A DNA stretch of 64,000 nt from Eubacterium sp. UBA4343 (GTDB lineage: Bacteria; Bacillota; Clostridia; Lachnospirales; Lachnospiraceae), in contig DGTF01000080.1 in NCBI GenBank assembly GCA_002394235.1, forward strand, positions 24,894-88,893. Reading direction: 5' to 3'. The position numbers and the translations under genes were made by a program. The notes below the pieces were generated by a model that saw only the letters and a program-made list of their open reading frames with translations, did not search any database and had not been told where the DNA came from. The first letter of the stretch is position 1. The number at the start of each line of letters is the position of its first letter. Positions 25,507-34,514 of this stretch are shown here, piece after piece.

Positions 25507-25749
25507 TTACGCATTTCCGTCGATCATGAAGTTCATGAGTTTGCGGATATCCTCCGGATCAGAAGCGATGATCTCGAGCTCCGGAATGGCAGCCTCATTG
25601 GAAAAAATATTTGCCAGAGATACATACTGGCTGAGCTTTGATTTCAGGTTCAGCGTGTCACCCTCGGCAGTAACCAGTTCCACTCTTCCCTTGCAGCTGT
25701 CTACGATTTCAAAAAATTTCTCAACATTCGTGATGTTATTGATTTTCAT
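25507..25749 (-). CDS. small conserved-looking hypothetical protein
   Basis: 80 residues, soluble, starting MKINNITNVEKFFEIVDSC and ending DPEDIRKLMNFMIDGNA. A helix-strand pattern without Cys/His clusters; not assigned to a family. Ribosome site on the minus strand (GAGAGGATAAGAG upstream of 25749) and a dedicated terminator at 25429-25469 support a real gene. Stands alone between convergent and divergent neighbours. Confidence 0.65.
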   Translation of the reverse strand: MKINNITNVEKFFEIVDSCKGRVELVTAEGDTLNLKSKLSQYVSLANIFSNEAAIPELEIIASDPEDIRKLMNFMIDGNA

Positions 25750-26178
25750 CTCTTATCCTCTCTTTGCCGTGCGTTTTACAACGGCCTTCTATAGACCTTT
25801 TGTTCTGCCTAACGAATATATATGACGAATATATGAATGTCTTGTCAAAATCATCCCGATATCAGTCATTTTTTGCTGCTGCACACGGATTTACGGCTTG
25901 TCTGAAAGGCGGGGAAAGTACAGTTTGATGGCACGGTCCGTCCGCAGACTTCTGAAAGCAGGTACTGTTCGGATAAAGGCAGGATAATATTCACCGTATC
26001 CGATAATCGTTAACAGAAACAACCGGGGCGGGAGGCAGGTGTATGCGCAGGTTTTGGTATGGAAGTTTATTCTGGTTTATGGTAGACTGATTTCAAATTT
26101 GCAATGCTGTAACGGCCGGGGCAGGCAGGGATTTCGAGACGCGGGACGGAACTGATTAATGAGAGGAGAGATGCCGGA
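25750..26178. other. 429-base divergent intergenic region
   Basis: Contains the promoters of the small minus-strand gene and of the YitT gene. A TTGACA (read on the minus strand, at 25843-25848) with TCATAT 17 bases on is a possible minus promoter. The direct repeat CGAATATATATGA / CGAATATATGAATG at 25813-25839 overlaps it. No clear plus-strand promoter was identified; TATGGTAGACT near 26078 is a candidate -10 region. Confidence 0.4.
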
Positions 26179-27078
26179 ATGTACAGGATTCATCTATCAC
26201 AGAGCGGAAAGGGATATGAAGCTCAGCGGATTATGGTGCTTCTTCTTGGTACATTTATTTACGCGGTGGGCATCAATTTTTTCATTGTACCTGCGGGTCT
26301 TTATACCGGTGGAGTTCTGGGACTGTGTCAGCTGCTGCGTTCCTTCCTGACATCGGTTGTCGGACTCAGATTCGGGAGCGTCGACGTCGCGGGTATCCTC
26401 TATTATCTGGTCAATATTCCGTTCCTGGTCCTGGCGCACAAGCTGATGGGAAAGCTCTATTTTGCGAAGACCATTCTCGGTATTACAGCGGAATCTGTGT
26501 TCCTTGTGCTGCTTCCGATTCCCAAACAGGCGCTGGTGGACAACCGTCTGGCTGCCGCCCTGATCGGAGGTGTAATCTGCGGCGCGATGATGGGACTGAT
26601 GCTGAGGATGGGAGCCTGCGACGGAGGAATGGATCTGATCGGTGTACTGATTGTGCACCAGAGAAACGGGGCCAGCGTTGGACATGCCAACCTGTACGTC
26701 AATATTGTCGTATTTGCCATCATGGCCTTCAATTATCCGATTGACATTCTGATCTATTCGCTTTTTTCCGCGTTTGTCACATCCTATGCGCTTGACCGGT
26801 TCTATTCGCAGAACATCAAGGTGGAATTTCATATCATCACACAGCAGGATGTAGAGGCCCTGGAAAAAAGCATTATCCGGGAACTCCGCAGATCGGTGAC
26901 GAGATGGGAAGGAAAAGGCGGATTCAGCGGAAATGATGTAAATATTCTTTATGTAATTGTGGACAAGTATGAGGCACCGAGGCTGAGGCGGCTGGTCCGT
27001 GAATTTGATCCGGATGCCTTTGTTGTTGAAAATTCCGGTGTCAATATCTCGGGTAATTTCGAGAAGCATCTGGAGTGA
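26179..27078 (+). CDS. YitT family membrane protein (DUF161/DUF2179)
   Basis: 299-residue YitT-type protein: five or six transmembrane helices in the first 200 residues (starting LGTFIYAVGINFFIVPAGLYTGGVLGL, family N-terminal pattern read in parts; GACDGGMDLIGVLI) and a C-terminal cytosolic DUF2179 domain (NDVNILYVIVDKYEAPRLRRLVREFDPDAFVV, in parts). Function of the family is not established; roles in transport have been proposed. ATG 26179 is preceded by GAGAGGAGAGATGCC. Confidence 0.9.
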   Translation: MYRIHLSQSGKGYEAQRIMVLLLGTFIYAVGINFFIVPAGLYTGGVLGLCQLLRSFLTSVVGLRFGSVDVAGILYYLVNIPFLVLAHKLMGKLYFAKTILGITAESVFLVLLPIPKQALVDNRLAAALIGGVICGAMMGLMLRMGACDGGMDLIGVLIVHQRNGASVGHANLYVNIVVFAIMAFNYPIDILIYSLFSAFVTSYALDRFYSQNIKVEFHIITQQDVEALEKSIIRELRRSVTRWEGKGGFSGNDVNILYVIVDKYEAPRLRRLVREFDPDAFVVENSGVNISGNFEKHLE

Positions 27079-27323
27079 GAGACTGTTGTAAAGATCCGGA
27101 CGGGAAAGCAGTGCCTTGCAGTACCGCTGGCTTGTCGGTCTTGTCAGCCGCGCGGGGACGATCATTCCGGCGTTTGAAAATGATGTATGATTGGATGGCT
27201 GCACGTATGAACCGGAAGCCTGCGGGAGCGGTCCGTGTTCAAAGGTCCGCGGGACGGCGGGAAGGCTGGTGCTGCGGATTCGCCTGCGGGAGCGGTCAGT
27301 TTGACAGAAAAGAGGTCAGATAA

Positions 27324-28604
27324 ATGGAGATCAGAGAAGAAGTTCGCAAAATGAAGCGGGTCGCGCCGCAAGTCGCTTCGTCTACCCTGGAACAGAGAAA
27401 TCATGTTCTGAAATTGATCGGGGAGAGTCTGGAACGTCATAAGGAAGAGATTTTCGCGGCGAACCGGAAGGATCTTGAGAGAGCCGATGCGGAACAGGTC
27501 GCGCCGGCGATTCGGAAGAGACTGAAATTCAGTGAAGAAAAGCTTGCGGATGTGGAAAAGGGAATCCGGCTCCTGATAAGCCTTCCGGATCCGATCCATC
27601 GGGAAACGCTGGTACGGGAACTGGATGAGGGACTGCTGCTGAAGCGGGTCACCTGTCCGATTGGTGTCATCGGTGTTATCTTCGAAGCCCGTCCCGATGC
27701 GCTGGTTCAGATTTCATCGCTCTGTATCAAGAGCGGAAACTGTGCGGTCCTGAAGGGCGGACGTGAGACGGCGGAGACTAACCGTGTCCTCTTCCGGGTG
27801 ATTCACGAAGCCGCGGTCGCTGGAGGACTCCCGGAATACTGCATGATACAGGCGGAACAGCACAATGAGATCGATGAGCTTCTGGATTGTGATGACTGTG
27901 TGGATCTTCTGATTCCGAGAGGATCAAACCGTTTTGTGCGCTATATTATGGATCACACAAAGATTCCGGTCATGGGGCACGCCGACGGTATCTGTCATAT
28001 TTACGTGGACAAGGACGCGGATTTTGAGAAGGCAATTCCGATCATCATCGATGCGAAGACGCAGTATACTGCCGCCTGCAATGCGGTGGAGACGCTGCTT
28101 GTGAACCGGTCGGTTGCGCCGGCATTTCTTCCGAAGCTTGCGGAGGCACTGCGGAAGGAGGGTGTGGAGATCCGCGGGACCGAAGAGGTCACTTCGATGA
28201 TCGGGGGTGAGACCATCGACGAGGATCAGTTCCGGGAGTATCTGGATCTCATCGTTTCCGTGAAACTGGTGAATAATCTGGACGAAGCTGTCGATCACAT
28301 CAACCGCTTCGGATCTCATCACACCGACTGCATCATTACGGAGAATGATGAGACTGCCGAGCGATTCATGGAACTGGTGGACTCTGCCGGCGTATACCAG
28401 AACTGCTCTACGAGATTCGCGGACGGGTTCCGCTATGGGTTCGGGGCGGAGGTCGGGATCAGCACCGGAAAAATTCACGCGAGAGGGCCGGTTGGACTCG
28501 ATGGGCTGGTGACTTACAAATACAAGCTGTACGGTCACGGCCAGATCGTCGGGGACTATGCGTCCGGTAAGAAGGAGTTCCATTTTCGGGATATTGTATC
28601 ATGA
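27324..28604 (+). CDS. proA: gamma-glutamyl phosphate reductase
   Basis: NADPH-dependent enzyme of proline synthesis, turning gamma-glutamyl phosphate into glutamate semialdehyde. 426 residues, standard length. Visible blocks: GVIGVIFEARPDALVQI, ALKGGRE-like VLKGGRETAETN, the catalytic-cysteine segment YTAACNAVETLL and the C-terminal GLDGLVTYKYKLYGHGQIV. ATG 27324 follows GAGGTCAGATAA. No proB lies within the window, so the pathway is split. The 245 bases before it hold no convincing gene. Confidence 0.97.
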   Translation: MEIREEVRKMKRVAPQVASSTLEQRNHVLKLIGESLERHKEEIFAANRKDLERADAEQVAPAIRKRLKFSEEKLADVEKGIRLLISLPDPIHRETLVRELDEGLLLKRVTCPIGVIGVIFEARPDALVQISSLCIKSGNCAVLKGGRETAETNRVLFRVIHEAAVAGGLPEYCMIQAEQHNEIDELLDCDDCVDLLIPRGSNRFVRYIMDHTKIPVMGHADGICHIYVDKDADFEKAIPIIIDAKTQYTAACNAVETLLVNRSVAPAFLPKLAEALRKEGVEIRGTEEVTSMIGGETIDEDQFREYLDLIVSVKLVNNLDEAVDHINRFGSHHTDCIITENDETAERFMELVDSAGVYQNCSTRFADGFRYGFGAEVGISTGKIHARGPVGLDGLVTYKYKLYGHGQIVGDYASGKKEFHFRDIVS

Positions 28605-28701
28605 TGCCGGTTTCAGACCGGACAGGCATATCAGAGGATGTGCATGATATCTGGTACAGAATCTGGTACGGATGAAAAAAATACAGATGATCAGATGATA
28701 T

Positions 28702-28740
28702 GGCAGGAGGCTGTTTCCCTGAAGGAGACAGCCTCCTGCC
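28702..28740 (+). terminator. hairpin after proA
   Basis: Perfect 13-base stem GGCAGGAGGCTGT / ACAGCCTCCTGCC with a partly paired loop. The T tract is poor (TTCTG), so it may terminate weakly or protect the 3' end. Confidence 0.55.
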
Positions 28741-28934
28741 TTCTGCGATCCGGATATTCATATTGAGGCTCCTGCGGGCGCTTGATGCGTGAAGCTCTTT
28801 TCTTTGGAGACGGCAGGAACAGCGGGTCAGGAAGGGGTCCTGTACGTTTCTTGCGTGCGCCGCCTCTGCCTGTGTATTCGAAGAATATACAAGCTACATT
28901 GTACAAAAATATGCAGACAGAAGGGAAAGTGGGA

Positions 28935-28943
28935 TGATATAAT
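28935..28943 (+). promoter_or_regulatory. extended -10 promoter of the WYL-sbcDC operon
   Basis: TGATATAAT matches an extended -10 (TGnTATAAT); no good -35 is seen, as allowed for this class. It lies 36 bases before the ATG at 28979. Confidence 0.55.
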
Positions 28944-28978
28944 TTAGAAGAATACATGTTCGATTTTATGGAGGTGCT

Positions 28979-30019
28979 ATGGCTGTACAGAGACAGAAGC
29001 TCAGAATGCTCTATATTTATTCGATTCTGCGGGAGATGACAGATGAGGACCACATCCTGTCCGCTTCGGAACTGGGGAATATTCTGAAGGGGCGGTACAA
29101 TATAGAGACCGACAGGAGGAGTATATACAGCGACATCGATACGCTGAGAGAATGGGGTGCGGACATTGTCATACGGAAGGGCAGAGATCACGGGTATTTT
29201 ATTGGTGAGCGTGAATTTGAGATCCCGGAACTGCGGATGCTGGTCGATGCGGTACAGGTGTCGAAGTCAATCACCGAGAAGAAATCCGGGGAGCTGATTG
29301 AGAAGCTGATCGGCTTCGTCGGAGAGCCTCAGCGAAAGCTGCTTGAGAAACAGATTATTCTGTACAACCGTCCGAAAGCAAAGAATGAGACAGTTTTCTA
29401 CGTGACGGATGCCATTCACAGTGCGATCTATGAAAACCGGCAGATTACCTTTCAGTACGTGGAATGGACGGTGCGGAAGGAATATCGCTTCAGAAGAAAC
29501 GGCGCCCGCTACCGCGTCAGCCCGTGGGCATTGATCTGGGATGATGAGAACTATTATCTGATCGCGTATGAAAAGGAAAGTGACATGATGCGTCACTATC
29601 GGGTGGACAAGATGATGAATCTTGAGATCGAACCTGAGCCGAGAGAGGGGAAGAATCTGGCGAAGGATTTTGATCCTGCAGTCTTTGAGAAGAAGACCTT
29701 CGGGATGTTCTCCGGGGAGGATGTCAGGGTGACACTGATCTGCGACAACCGGTTTGCGGGTGTGATCATCGACCGGTTCGGCATCGATTCAATACTGATC
29801 CCGGCGGGTGCGGACCGATTCACGGTGATGGTTCCGGTTACAGTAAGCCCTCAGTTTTTCGGGTGGCTGACAGCGCTTGGGAGCGGCATTCAGATTCTGC
29901 GTCCCGAGAGGACCAGACGGGCGTATCTGGAGTATTTGGGGCAGGTCGCGGAGCGGTATGATGCCGTGCTGGAAATTTCAGGGGAAAGGACAAGAAAGAA
30001 GGAAGGAGCGGAATCTTGA
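28979..30019 (+). CDS. WYL-domain transcriptional regulator
   Basis: 346 residues: N-terminal winged helix (RMLYIYSILREMTDEDH ... TDRRSIYSDIDTLREWG), central WYL domain (FQYVEWTVRKEYRFRRN, YRVSPWALIWDDENYYLIAY with YYL at the WYL position) and a C-terminal WCX extension. WYL proteins bind single-stranded nucleic acid or small ligands and regulate DNA-damage or defence genes in several bacteria. ATG 28979 has GGAGG upstream. Its stop overlaps the TTG start of sbcD, so it is translated with the nuclease genes. Confidence 0.92.
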   Translation: MAVQRQKLRMLYIYSILREMTDEDHILSASELGNILKGRYNIETDRRSIYSDIDTLREWGADIVIRKGRDHGYFIGEREFEIPELRMLVDAVQVSKSITEKKSGELIEKLIGFVGEPQRKLLEKQIILYNRPKAKNETVFYVTDAIHSAIYENRQITFQYVEWTVRKEYRFRRNGARYRVSPWALIWDDENYYLIAYEKESDMMRHYRVDKMMNLEIEPEPREGKNLAKDFDPAVFEKKTFGMFSGEDVRVTLICDNRFAGVIIDRFGIDSILIPAGADRFTVMVPVTVSPQFFGWLTALGSGIQILRPERTRRAYLEYLGQVAERYDAVLEISGERTRKKEGAES

Positions 30020-31167
30020 AATTTTTTCATTTATCGGATCTTCATATCGGTCTGAAGCTGATCAATCGGGATCTCGGTGAAGATCAGCGGTTTATTCTCC
30101 GGGAGATTGTTGAAAAGGCGGAGGCCGGGAAGCCGGACGCCGTTCTGATCGCCGGAGATATCTATGACAAGTCTGTGCCATCGGCAGAAGCAGTGGAGAT
30201 TTTTGATGACTTCATCTCCGGGCTCCGGAAGGCGGTTCCGGATGCTGAGATTATGATGATCAGCGGGAACCACGACAGCGCGCCCCGCGTGAATCTGTTC
30301 CGGAGGATCCTGAACAGAGAGCGAATCCACATGATCGGAATTCCGCCACAGTCGGAAGAGGATCATGTGGAGCAGGTGACCCTCCGGGATGAATACGGTG
30401 CGGTCCATTTTTACCTGCTTCCTTTTGTGCGGCCCTCCATGGTGCGGAATGTTATCGGGGTGAAGGAAGACGGAAGCGGATTCAGCTACGACGAGACGAT
30501 ACACCGGCTGCTGGACAGAGAGGAGATTGACACACGGGAACGGAATGTTCTCGTGAGTCATCAGTTCTACCTTCCGAAGGGAGCGAATGCAACGGATGTT
30601 GAGCGCATGGATTCCGAGATCCTGACGATCGGAAATATCGACCGTGTAACGGCGGATGTTCTTCAGAGATTTGATTATGCGGCGCTTGGACATATCCACA
30701 AGCCGATGCGGGTCGGCAGTGAGTATGCGCGGTACTGCGGGACGCCGATGGCGTGCTCGGTCAGTGAGGCCGGTCAGCAGAAAGGAATTGTCGAGGTGAA
30801 TCTGGGGAGGAAGGGAGAGCGGTCTGTCTCCGTTCTTCCGCTTACGCCGCTGAGGCAGATCCGCATTGTGCGGGGAGATCTGGAGGAGGTTCTCCGGCAG
30901 GGATGCGAGGACTACGCGGTTGTGACGCTCACGGATATACAGGAGGCGGATGCGCTGGATCTGCAGGACCGTATACGAAGCGCATTTCCTAATCTTCTGG
31001 AAATCAGGAGAGAGGGACTGCCGGGGGTTGATTATCAGGCGGAATATACAGGAGAGGCTGTCATGGATACCTATGATCTCTGCTGTTCATTCCTGGGCAA
31101 CCCGGATGAGGGGGAGAGAAGCCTTCTGGAGGATGTCATCAATACAGTGGGGGAGGAACTGCCATGA
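30016..31167 (+). CDS. sbcD: exonuclease subunit SbcD (Mre11 family)
   Basis: Metallophosphoesterase nuclease of the SbcCD complex, which opens DNA hairpins and protein-blocked ends. 383 residues. All phosphoesterase motifs are present: SDLHIG (residues 7-12), GDIYD, GNHDS, a His in VLVSHQFYLP and GHIHKP. TTG start at 30016, with AAGGAAGGAG upstream, within a TTGA overlap with the WYL gene. ATGA overlap with sbcC. Confidence 0.96.
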   Translation: MKFFHLSDLHIGLKLINRDLGEDQRFILREIVEKAEAGKPDAVLIAGDIYDKSVPSAEAVEIFDDFISGLRKAVPDAEIMMISGNHDSAPRVNLFRRILNRERIHMIGIPPQSEEDHVEQVTLRDEYGAVHFYLLPFVRPSMVRNVIGVKEDGSGFSYDETIHRLLDREEIDTRERNVLVSHQFYLPKGANATDVERMDSEILTIGNIDRVTADVLQRFDYAALGHIHKPMRVGSEYARYCGTPMACSVSEAGQQKGIVEVNLGRKGERSVSVLPLTPLRQIRIVRGDLEEVLRQGCEDYAVVTLTDIQEADALDLQDRIRSAFPNLLEIRREGLPGVDYQAEYTGEAVMDTYDLCCSFLGNPDEGERSLLEDVINTVGEELP

Positions 31168-34100
31168 GACCGATCAGACTCGTCATGCAATCGTTCGGGT
31201 CGTACGGACAGAGAACGGAGATAGATTTCACAAAGCCGGACCAGAATCTCTTTCTGATTACCGGGGATACCGGGTCCGGAAAGACCACCATATTCGACGC
31301 GATTGTCTTTGCTCTGTACGGAGAGGCAAGCTCAAACCGGAACCGTAAGGACGGTGAGGAACTGCAAAGCCAGTATTCTGATATCCGGACAGAGCCCTAT
31401 GTGGAGCTGACCTTTTCAGAAAAGGCGGGGACCGTTTCTGAGGAGTACCGGGTGCGCCGGGTTCCCCGTCACCTCCGAGCGCTGAAGCGCGGTAAGGGAA
31501 GCCGCATGGAATCGGAATCCGTATCGCTGGAGATGCCGGACGGATCCGTATATCCGCAGAAGGAAACCGACGCGAAGCTTGTCGATATTATCGGCCTTAC
31601 AAAGACGCAGTTCACGCAGGTCGCCATGATCGCGCAGGGAGAATTCATGGAGGTTCTGCGGGCGGACTCGAATAAGAAAAAAGAAATCTTCCGGAAACTT
31701 TTCCGGACCGAAAAATATCAGAACATCGTCGACGAGCTGGCCAGGAGAAGGAAGGAGAAGCTCTCCGATATCGCAGAGGTCCGGACGGCCTGCCGTCTGG
31801 AGGCCGGACACATCGAGGTGCCGGAAGAATACGTGCGCGCCGGAGTGATACAGGCGGAAAAACAGCAGGTGATCGACGGCGACAGACTGAATGTCGCGGA
31901 AGCGGAGAGCCTTCTGGAGGAACTTTCTCTTCTGAACGAATATATGAACTCGAGGAAGGAAGAGCTGGAAAAGGATTACAGGGACTCATGTACCTCGAGA
32001 GATCTGACGCGGGAAGCCTATGCGAAGGCCGAGGGAATTCTGCAATCATTCCGGCAGATGGAGGATGCGGAGAAGGTGCTGGCCGGATGCCGGGCGCATG
32101 AGGAGGAGATCCGCGCGGAAGGTGAGCTGATCCGGTCGATTCAGAATGCCATCGAGGTCAGACAGGTCTTCAGGAGCCTTCAGGAAGCCGCTCAGACGGC
32201 GGAAGAAACCGGGAAGGAGCTGAACCGGCTTGAGGCGGCGCTGCCGGATCAAAGAACGGCATATGAGAAGACGATGGATCTGGAGAAGACGGCGGATGAT
32301 AACCGCCGGCAGGAGGCGGACCGGTTTACAAAGATAAGGGAACGTGTGTCAAAAGCGAGGGATCTTTTTCGTCAGATTACGGAGGCAGGGGAAGCCGTAG
32401 CGGATCGGGAGAAGAAGGCAGCCGCATCAAATAAGGCAGCAGTCGCGGCGGAAGAAGAACGGAAGAGACTTGAAACGCAGAAGGAGAAGTGGACCGGGGA
32501 GAAATCACGTCTTGCGGATGCGGATGTGCGGTGGAATCTCTTCCGGGAGAATACTCTGACCGGATATAACCGGCTCCTCGAGGAGAAAACCAGGGTATCA
32601 GAGGCAGCGGGTGAGTATTCAGAGCAGAAGAAAACAGCGGAAAAAGCCGCGGAGGAATACAGAGATGCCTGGAAGGAGTATCAGAAAAAGAACAGTGAAT
32701 ACAACCAGCGGCAGACAGAGTTCCTGAACGATCAGGCAGGTTTTCTTGCCGCCAGGCTTGTCGAGGGCGAACCCTGTCCCGTCTGCGGGTCAAGAATTCA
32801 CCCAGATCCTTGCCGGCTGCCGGAACGGCATACGAATCTGACGAAAGAGGATATTGACACTCTCGCGGAGGAGGTCGGGAATAGCAGCCGGATCATGACA
32901 GAAAGGGCAGCGGCTGCGAAGGCGGCCGCGGATCTTCTGGAAGAAAAAAGAAAGCAGGCGCGCGCCGGGCTTGAAGAATTCCGTAAGCATCTGATCGAGG
33001 TGATCCCGGAGGTGTCACTATCAGAGAAGCCGTCATTTATGGAGATGTCAGAAGCGATGAAGCGGTGGCGGAGGGAACTGGAAACGAAGAAGGAAGAGCT
33101 GGAGCGGTCGTATCGGAGACTTGCGGAGCTGAATCAGTCTCTGGAAGCCTGGGAGGAGCAGAGCAAAGCCCTCCTTCAGATCAAGGATGAGGCTGTTCGA
33201 AGGGCATCCGACGACAGGGCGGCTCTCGCCGCTGCCAAGGCGCAGTACCAGCAGCTGATGGAGCGCAGGGATTTCGAAACGGAGGAAGATGCCGCGCGTG
33301 TTCTTCGAGAGGCAGAGGAGAAGAATCAGAAGGCGGAAGAGAGCTATCAGCTGGCAAGAGACGGGGCTCTGAGAGCCAGGGCAGAAAAAGAAAAGACAGA
33401 GACACTGATTGCGCGGCTTGAACGATCTCTTCCGCAGCAGAAGAAAACAGCGGAGGAGCGGGAAGTGAGTTACCGGTCGCTGCTCAAGGAGAAGAATCTG
33501 ACGGAAAAGGAATGGATGAACGTTCTGGAAGAACATACGCGTGAGGAAGCCACCCGTCTTCAGGAGAAGATCGAACGTTTCCAGCGCGAGAAGGCATCTG
33601 CACAGGGCGCGCTGGATACTGCCCGCAAGGCGGTCAGCGGTCAGACGAAACCGGATCTGGATGCGCTTGGCAGGAAGAGAGATCAGGAAGAAGAGAGGTA
33701 TCGCAGGATTCAGGCAGAGAGAGAACGTGTCAGGGAGATCTTCCGGGCGGATTCTGCGGCATACCGGAAGCTTGCGTCCGTTCTGCGGGAGCGAGGAAAA
33801 ATCGCGGAGGAATTTTCGCGGATTGACAGCCTGTACAATCGCCTTGCGGGGAAGGTGACCGGTGCGAGAATGGATATCGAAACCTTTGTTCAGAGATATT
33901 ATCTTCGCAGGATTCTGCACGCGGCGAACATCCGGTTCTCGGAAATGTCAGCGGGACAGTACGAGCTGCGGATGGTAGAGGATTCGATGGCGGGAGAGGG
34001 GAGAAACCGTGGGCTGGACCTCATGGTCTACTCCTTTATCAACGGTCAGGAACGGGAGGTGCGGACACTTTCCGGAGGGGAATCCTTTATGGCAGCTCTT

Positions 34101-34361
34101 TCACTGGCACTCGGCCTCGCGGATCAGATTCAGGAAAGCTCCGCCTCGATCCATCCGGACATCATGTTCATTGACGAGGGGTTCGGATCGCTGGATGACC
34201 ATGCCAGGGACCAGGCAGTGCGTGTTCTCAAGGAGATGGACGGCGGAACGAAGCTGATCGGCATCATTTCGCATGTGACAGAACTGAGACAGGAGATCGA
34301 GGATCAGCTGCAGGTGGTGAAGGATGACAATGGAAGTCATGTGAGGTGGAGAATCAGCTGA
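31164..34361 (+). CDS. sbcC: exonuclease subunit SbcC (Rad50 family)
   Basis: SMC-like ATPase subunit of SbcCD, 1065 residues. Walker A GDTGSGKT at 34-41, long coiled coil from about 180 to 880 with a zinc hook CPVC near the middle (EGEPCPVCGSRIHP), the ABC signature LSGGESF and Walker B IMFIDEGFGSLD. Overlaps sbcD by four bases. Last gene of the WYL-sbcD-sbcC operon. Confidence 0.95.
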   Translation: MRPIRLVMQSFGSYGQRTEIDFTKPDQNLFLITGDTGSGKTTIFDAIVFALYGEASSNRNRKDGEELQSQYSDIRTEPYVELTFSEKAGTVSEEYRVRRVPRHLRALKRGKGSRMESESVSLEMPDGSVYPQKETDAKLVDIIGLTKTQFTQVAMIAQGEFMEVLRADSNKKKEIFRKLFRTEKYQNIVDELARRRKEKLSDIAEVRTACRLEAGHIEVPEEYVRAGVIQAEKQQVIDGDRLNVAEAESLLEELSLLNEYMNSRKEELEKDYRDSCTSRDLTREAYAKAEGILQSFRQMEDAEKVLAGCRAHEEEIRAEGELIRSIQNAIEVRQVFRSLQEAAQTAEETGKELNRLEAALPDQRTAYEKTMDLEKTADDNRRQEADRFTKIRERVSKARDLFRQITEAGEAVADREKKAAASNKAAVAAEEERKRLETQKEKWTGEKSRLADADVRWNLFRENTLTGYNRLLEEKTRVSEAAGEYSEQKKTAEKAAEEYRDAWKEYQKKNSEYNQRQTEFLNDQAGFLAARLVEGEPCPVCGSRIHPDPCRLPERHTNLTKEDIDTLAEEVGNSSRIMTERAAAAKAAADLLEEKRKQARAGLEEFRKHLIEVIPEVSLSEKPSFMEMSEAMKRWRRELETKKEELERSYRRLAELNQSLEAWEEQSKALLQIKDEAVRRASDDRAALAAAKAQYQQLMERRDFETEEDAARVLREAEEKNQKAEESYQLARDGALRARAEKEKTETLIARLERSLPQQKKTAEEREVSYRSLLKEKNLTEKEWMNVLEEHTREEATRLQEKIERFQREKASAQGALDTARKAVSGQTKPDLDALGRKRDQEEERYRRIQAERERVREIFRADSAAYRKLASVLRERGKIAEEFSRIDSLYNRLAGKVTGARMDIETFVQRYYLRRILHAANIRFSEMSAGQYELRMVEDSMAGEGRNRGLDLMVYSFINGQEREVRTLSGGESFMAALSLALGLADQIQESSASIHPDIMFIDEGFGSLDDHARDQAVRVLKEMDGGTKLIGIISHVTELRQEIEDQLQVVKDDNGSHVRWRIS

Positions 34362-34430
34362 GCGTATGGATCCGTGGCTTATTCAGCGTGCAGTGCGAAG
34401 TATCGCATGGCTGTTTCCTGTATTCGTGGC

Positions 34431-34459
34431 TTGACTTATATAGGATCTTGTTGTAGGAT
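34431..34459 (+). promoter_or_regulatory. feoAB promoter
   Basis: TTGACT, 17-base spacer, TAGGAT, just upstream of the palindrome at 34470-34485. Confidence 0.55.
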
Positions 34460-34469
34460 TTTTACAAAA

Positions 34470-34485
34470 GTAAGTTTAAGCTAAC
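34470..34485 (+). promoter_or_regulatory. putative iron-repressor operator
   Basis: GTAAGTTTAAGCTAAC, an imperfect palindrome (12 of 16 positions symmetric). It resembles DtxR/IdeR-type sites (TTAGG-TTAGnCTAA) and lies near the expected transcription start of the FeoAB gene, where a metal-loaded repressor would block it. Confidence 0.5.
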
Positions 34486-34514
34486 ATTTTTACAGGAGAT
34501 GAGCAGGAATTCGT

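Larger units (their letters stand above)
28605..28978. other. 374-base intergenic region with terminator and promoter
   Basis: Holds the hairpin at 28702-28740 and the extended -10 at 28935-28943. A GTATTCGAAGAATATAC palindrome near 28875 is a possible operator for the WYL regulator. Nothing else recognised. Confidence 0.45.

Noticed and set aside
27075-27323. 82-codon frame between the YitT gene and proA
   Set aside because: No ribosome site or similarity, and a Cys/Arg-rich make-up typical of chance reading.
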